This document shows, in pieces, positions 61,850 through 64,000 of a DNA stretch of 64,000 nt. Both the position numbers and the translations under genes were made by a program. The notes below the pieces were generated by a model, which saw only the letters and a program-made list of their open reading frames with translations, was not told the DNA's origin and searched no databases. Numbering within the stretch: position 1 is the first letter of the stretch; each line of letters begins with the position of its first letter. Where the stretch lies: positions 14,325,501 through 14,389,500 of the forward strand of contig CM070910.1 of NCBI GenBank assembly GCA_036417435.1, written 5' to 3'. The stretch is from Inia geoffrensis. Its lineage: Eukaryota; Chordata; Mammalia; Artiodactyla; Iniidae.

Positions 61850-62420
61850 TTTTCAGGGAGGAAGCATATCTCAGCAAAGAAACCGAGAAGGCACAGTCAG
61901 AACGTTCTGGGAGAACCAAGGAAACGGGGCAGTAAAAAAGGTTAAAGAAGTAGAAAGCTTTAAGAAGGAGAGTGTGACCAATCGTGTCAAAGGAGCAGAA
62001 AAGTCCAATAAAACCAGGACTGATAAAATGAAGTTGGATTTGACAAGGAGGACACTTAGCAAGGAGTTTCAGTAGAGGGTACAGGCCAATCCAGTGGGTG
62101 GAGAGTGGATGGAATGTAAGGAAATGACAGTGAGTGAAGGCCATTCCTCTGAGAACTTGGACGTGAATGGGAAGAGAAAGAGATAGGGTTGTCACTAAAG
62201 AATATAAAGACAAAAAAGCGTGTTTTGAAAGGAAGGGGCCTGAGAAGGCCTCATGGAGACTGAAGGGAATGGGCCAGTAGGGAGGGAATGGTGGAAGGTA
62301 CGGAGAAGGGAAAACAGAACAAAGTCAGGAAGGAAAGTAAAGCAGTTGGGATTAAATACACAGGTAGAAGGAATAGCCTCACTGAAGACACCTTGAAGAA
62401 GACAGGGAGCAAAGAGGTAA
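61850..62420 (-). repeat. L2 LINE fragment, antisense
   Basis: Antisense L2 coding region: ttctgggagaaccaaggaaa, aggagagtgtgaccaatcgt, gtccaataaaaccaggactg, gttggatttgacaaggagg. A 144-codon ORF here (61779-62213) is a relic of the LINE. Confidence 0.65.
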
Positions 62421-62539
62421 GGAAAGGAGTAGATGAGACTAAGTTTACATGTCTCATCTAACCACGTATAGGAGCAAAAATGACATTGACCCAGGATTTG
62501 CTAGGCATGTGCAACAGAATAAAGGTGGTATGAGAGAAT

Positions 62540-62615
62540 TGGGGAGTATATAGCCAGAGCCAAGCACAGTGCCTGGAATGTAGTTGGCACTCAATAATAC
62601 CTTGAAATGAATGGA
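62540..62615 (-). repeat. MIR/L2 tail fragment
   Basis: The string gcacagtgcctggaatgtag followed by ttggcactcaataatacc is the common end sequence of L2/MIR elements. Too short to orient with certainty. Confidence 0.5.
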
Positions 62616-63338
62616 CTGTTCCAGGTTATGTAAGGGGGAAAAAAAAGAAGTAGAAAAATATTGGAAGGAAAGATGGAATGAAGCCTATGACATTTAAAAA
62701 CAAAAACAAAATAAGATGAGAAAAAGTGAATTGAAGATAGAGCTGCCAGGGTCTCTCGGTTAAGGAAGCTCACGCTTCCTGCTTTCCACTCCCCGCCCAA
62801 ATAACCAGACCACCCTGATTGTCACCACTCCTCCCCTTCACGAGGCTGCCTTTCCTTTTAGCTCAAATTGTACAACCCTTCCCTGCCCTTCTCACTCATT
62901 AACGTCGCCCGCAATTTTGCGGCAGTGGCTCTCAAACTACATTTGCCGTAATATTCACAAAATAAGGATCTCCTTGGGTTGAGTGCGTCTGACTTTGCCA
63001 GTTTGTTCCATTCTAAATGACTTAGCTCTTAGGTTGGCAGCCATAAACAGGAGATCTTTATTTTTTTAATATCCTTAGAGAGAGCTGCCTCACAATTTTC
63101 AATTCTAGTTCATATTCTGTTACCCATCTCCTTCCATTTCGTCACCATGCCGTCAACGCCCCCCCAAATAACCTCAAATCTTTCTACTGTTTGTTTACTA
63201 ATGTCTCATGCGCGATTCAAGTCAGCAGGTAGCAGCTGTGAAGATTTCACTACAGAAGCTTAGCACCTGAGGAGGGAAGGGGTGGTGAGCAAGCATGACA
63301 TTGACAGATTCGATGTCTTATAAACCTTATTAGTATTG
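62616..63338. other. Intronic stretch, no feature recognised
   Basis: The part at 62780-63010 is pyrimidine-rich with a few CpGs. No gene or classifiable repeat. Confidence 0.4.
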
Positions 63339-63422
63339 ACCCTCGGGAAGCAGCTCAGCACCTAACACATAGCAAGCATCCAACACGTTTGTTGAATGAA
63401 TGAATGAATGAGTGAGTGAATA
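63339..63422. repeat. L2-like tail with (TGAA)n
   Basis: The phrase acacatagcaagcatccaac leads into a tgaa/tgag tetranucleotide array at 63394-63421. Confidence 0.7.
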
Positions 63423-63494
63423 GTATGTGCATGAGCAAAAGTTCCAAGGTGTCAAGTATCCTCCACCCATCCCTGCATAATAAAATACCGTATT

Positions 63495-63835
63495 TTTTAA
63501 AAATTGTGGCAAGGTAAACATAATATAAAATCTGTTACCTTAACTGTTTTTAAGTGTACAGTTCAGTGATAAGTATATTCACACTGTTGTACAACCAATC
63601 TCCAGAAATTTTCCATCTCACAAAACTCAAACTCTTTACCCGTTAAACAACAACTCCTCATTTCTTCTTCCCCCCACCCCCTGGCAAACACCATTCTACT
63701 TTCTGTCTCTGTGCATTGGTACTCTGGATACTTCATATAAGTAGAATCATATAGTTCTGTCTTTTTTTGGTTTATATCACTTAGCATCATCCATGCATGA
63801 ATTCCTCTCTTATCAGCCACTCTTAATCCCCACAC
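63495..63835 (-). repeat. L1 3' region, antisense
   Basis: Antisense text typical of primate- and laurasiatherian-shared L1 ends: ttttaagtgtacagttcagt, ttcacactgttgtacaacca, ccattctactttctgtctct, acttcatataagtagaatca. No ORF is retained. Confidence 0.7.
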
Positions 63836-64000
63836 GCTGGAAATAACGTATCCCTGTTCTGAACTCGATAGCAGGTTTTTCTTTACTTCTCTTCTCCTAC
63901 TTACTACATTATTTCTCCTTCAACTGTACATTCTTGTCTTCACTGCTGTCCACTAAGTTCCTTGTGCCTTATCTTTGGAACGCTGAGTGTTTATAGCACA

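Larger units (their letters stand above)
61185..64000 (-). other. ESR1: ESR1 intron 1, 3' end
   Basis: Sequence upstream of exon 2 on the minus strand. The last 60 bases before the exon form a strong T-rich polypyrimidine tract. The rest holds L2 and L1 remnants (listed) and otherwise unremarkable AT-rich intron. Exon 1, with the N-terminal activation domain, is outside the window. Confidence 0.88.

Noticed and set aside
1..64000. CRISPR array, rRNA, intact tRNA gene, bacterial operon or integrated virus
   Set aside because: No spaced direct repeats, rRNA or intact cloverleaf sequence seen; tRNA-like parts belong to SINEs, and retroviral traces are limited to old solo LTRs.

Overview
This window is from a mammalian nuclear genome, most likely a cetacean. 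Five well-preserved copies of a young tRNA-derived SINE of the CHR superfamily, in the form abundant in whales and dolphins, are scattered through it, with one older CHR copy of the kind shared with ruminants. The background of MIR, L2, old and younger L1, MaLR LTRs and Tigger, MER2 and hAT remnants is ordinary for a placental mammal. Nothing bacterial or viral in gene organisation is present.

The only gene I can support is ESR1 (estrogen receptor alpha), on the minus strand. Two coding exons lie in the window. Exon 2 (60994-61184, 191 bp) carries the first zinc finger of the DNA-binding domain. Exon 3 (28259-28375, 117 bp) carries the second. Both have canonical AG/GT splice sites, compatible phases and every zinc-binding cysteine. 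Read on the minus strand the order is: end of intron 1 (64000-61185), exon 2, intron 2 (60993-28376, 32,618 bp), exon 3, then the first 28.3 kb of intron 3 (28258-1). Exon 1 and exons 4-8 lie outside.

Layout on the plus strand. Positions 1-3.5 kb hold a MIR, a strong hairpin, a TA microsatellite and old L1 pieces. Positions 3.5-21 kb are mostly unrecognised intron with scattered MIR and MITE remnants, a CHR SINE at 11.7 kb and a somewhat GC-richer segment at 12.1-13.2 kb. Positions 21-26.5 kb are repeat-dense: L2, three CHR SINEs, one of them inside a Tigger1-type element, and a MaLR LTR. Exon 3 sits at 28.3 kb beside a repeat-poor AT-rich block. Positions 29-34.3 kb hold L2, a CHR SINE abutting an L1, and an L2 split by a short L1. 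Positions 37.5-39.8 kb are a nested L1/Tigger/L1/MIR stack. Positions 40.6-41.1 kb hold a frameshifted protein-like relic. Positions 42-56.5 kb hold further L1, MIR, CHR, simple repeats, Tigger1, MER2, LTR and L2 remnants. Exon 2 is at 61 kb, followed by L2 and L1 remnants to the end.

I did not find a previously undescribed system. The best leads are structural: inverted CHR SINEs placed on both sides of exon 3, an L1 carrying what looks like a bare poly(A) insertion with target-site duplication, the hairpin at 621-668, a 46-bp tandem duplication, the decayed ORF block at 40.6-41.1 kb, and repeat-poor AT-rich blocks that could be conserved intronic regulatory DNA. Repeat names come from recognising consensus features by eye; boundaries of old copies are approximate.
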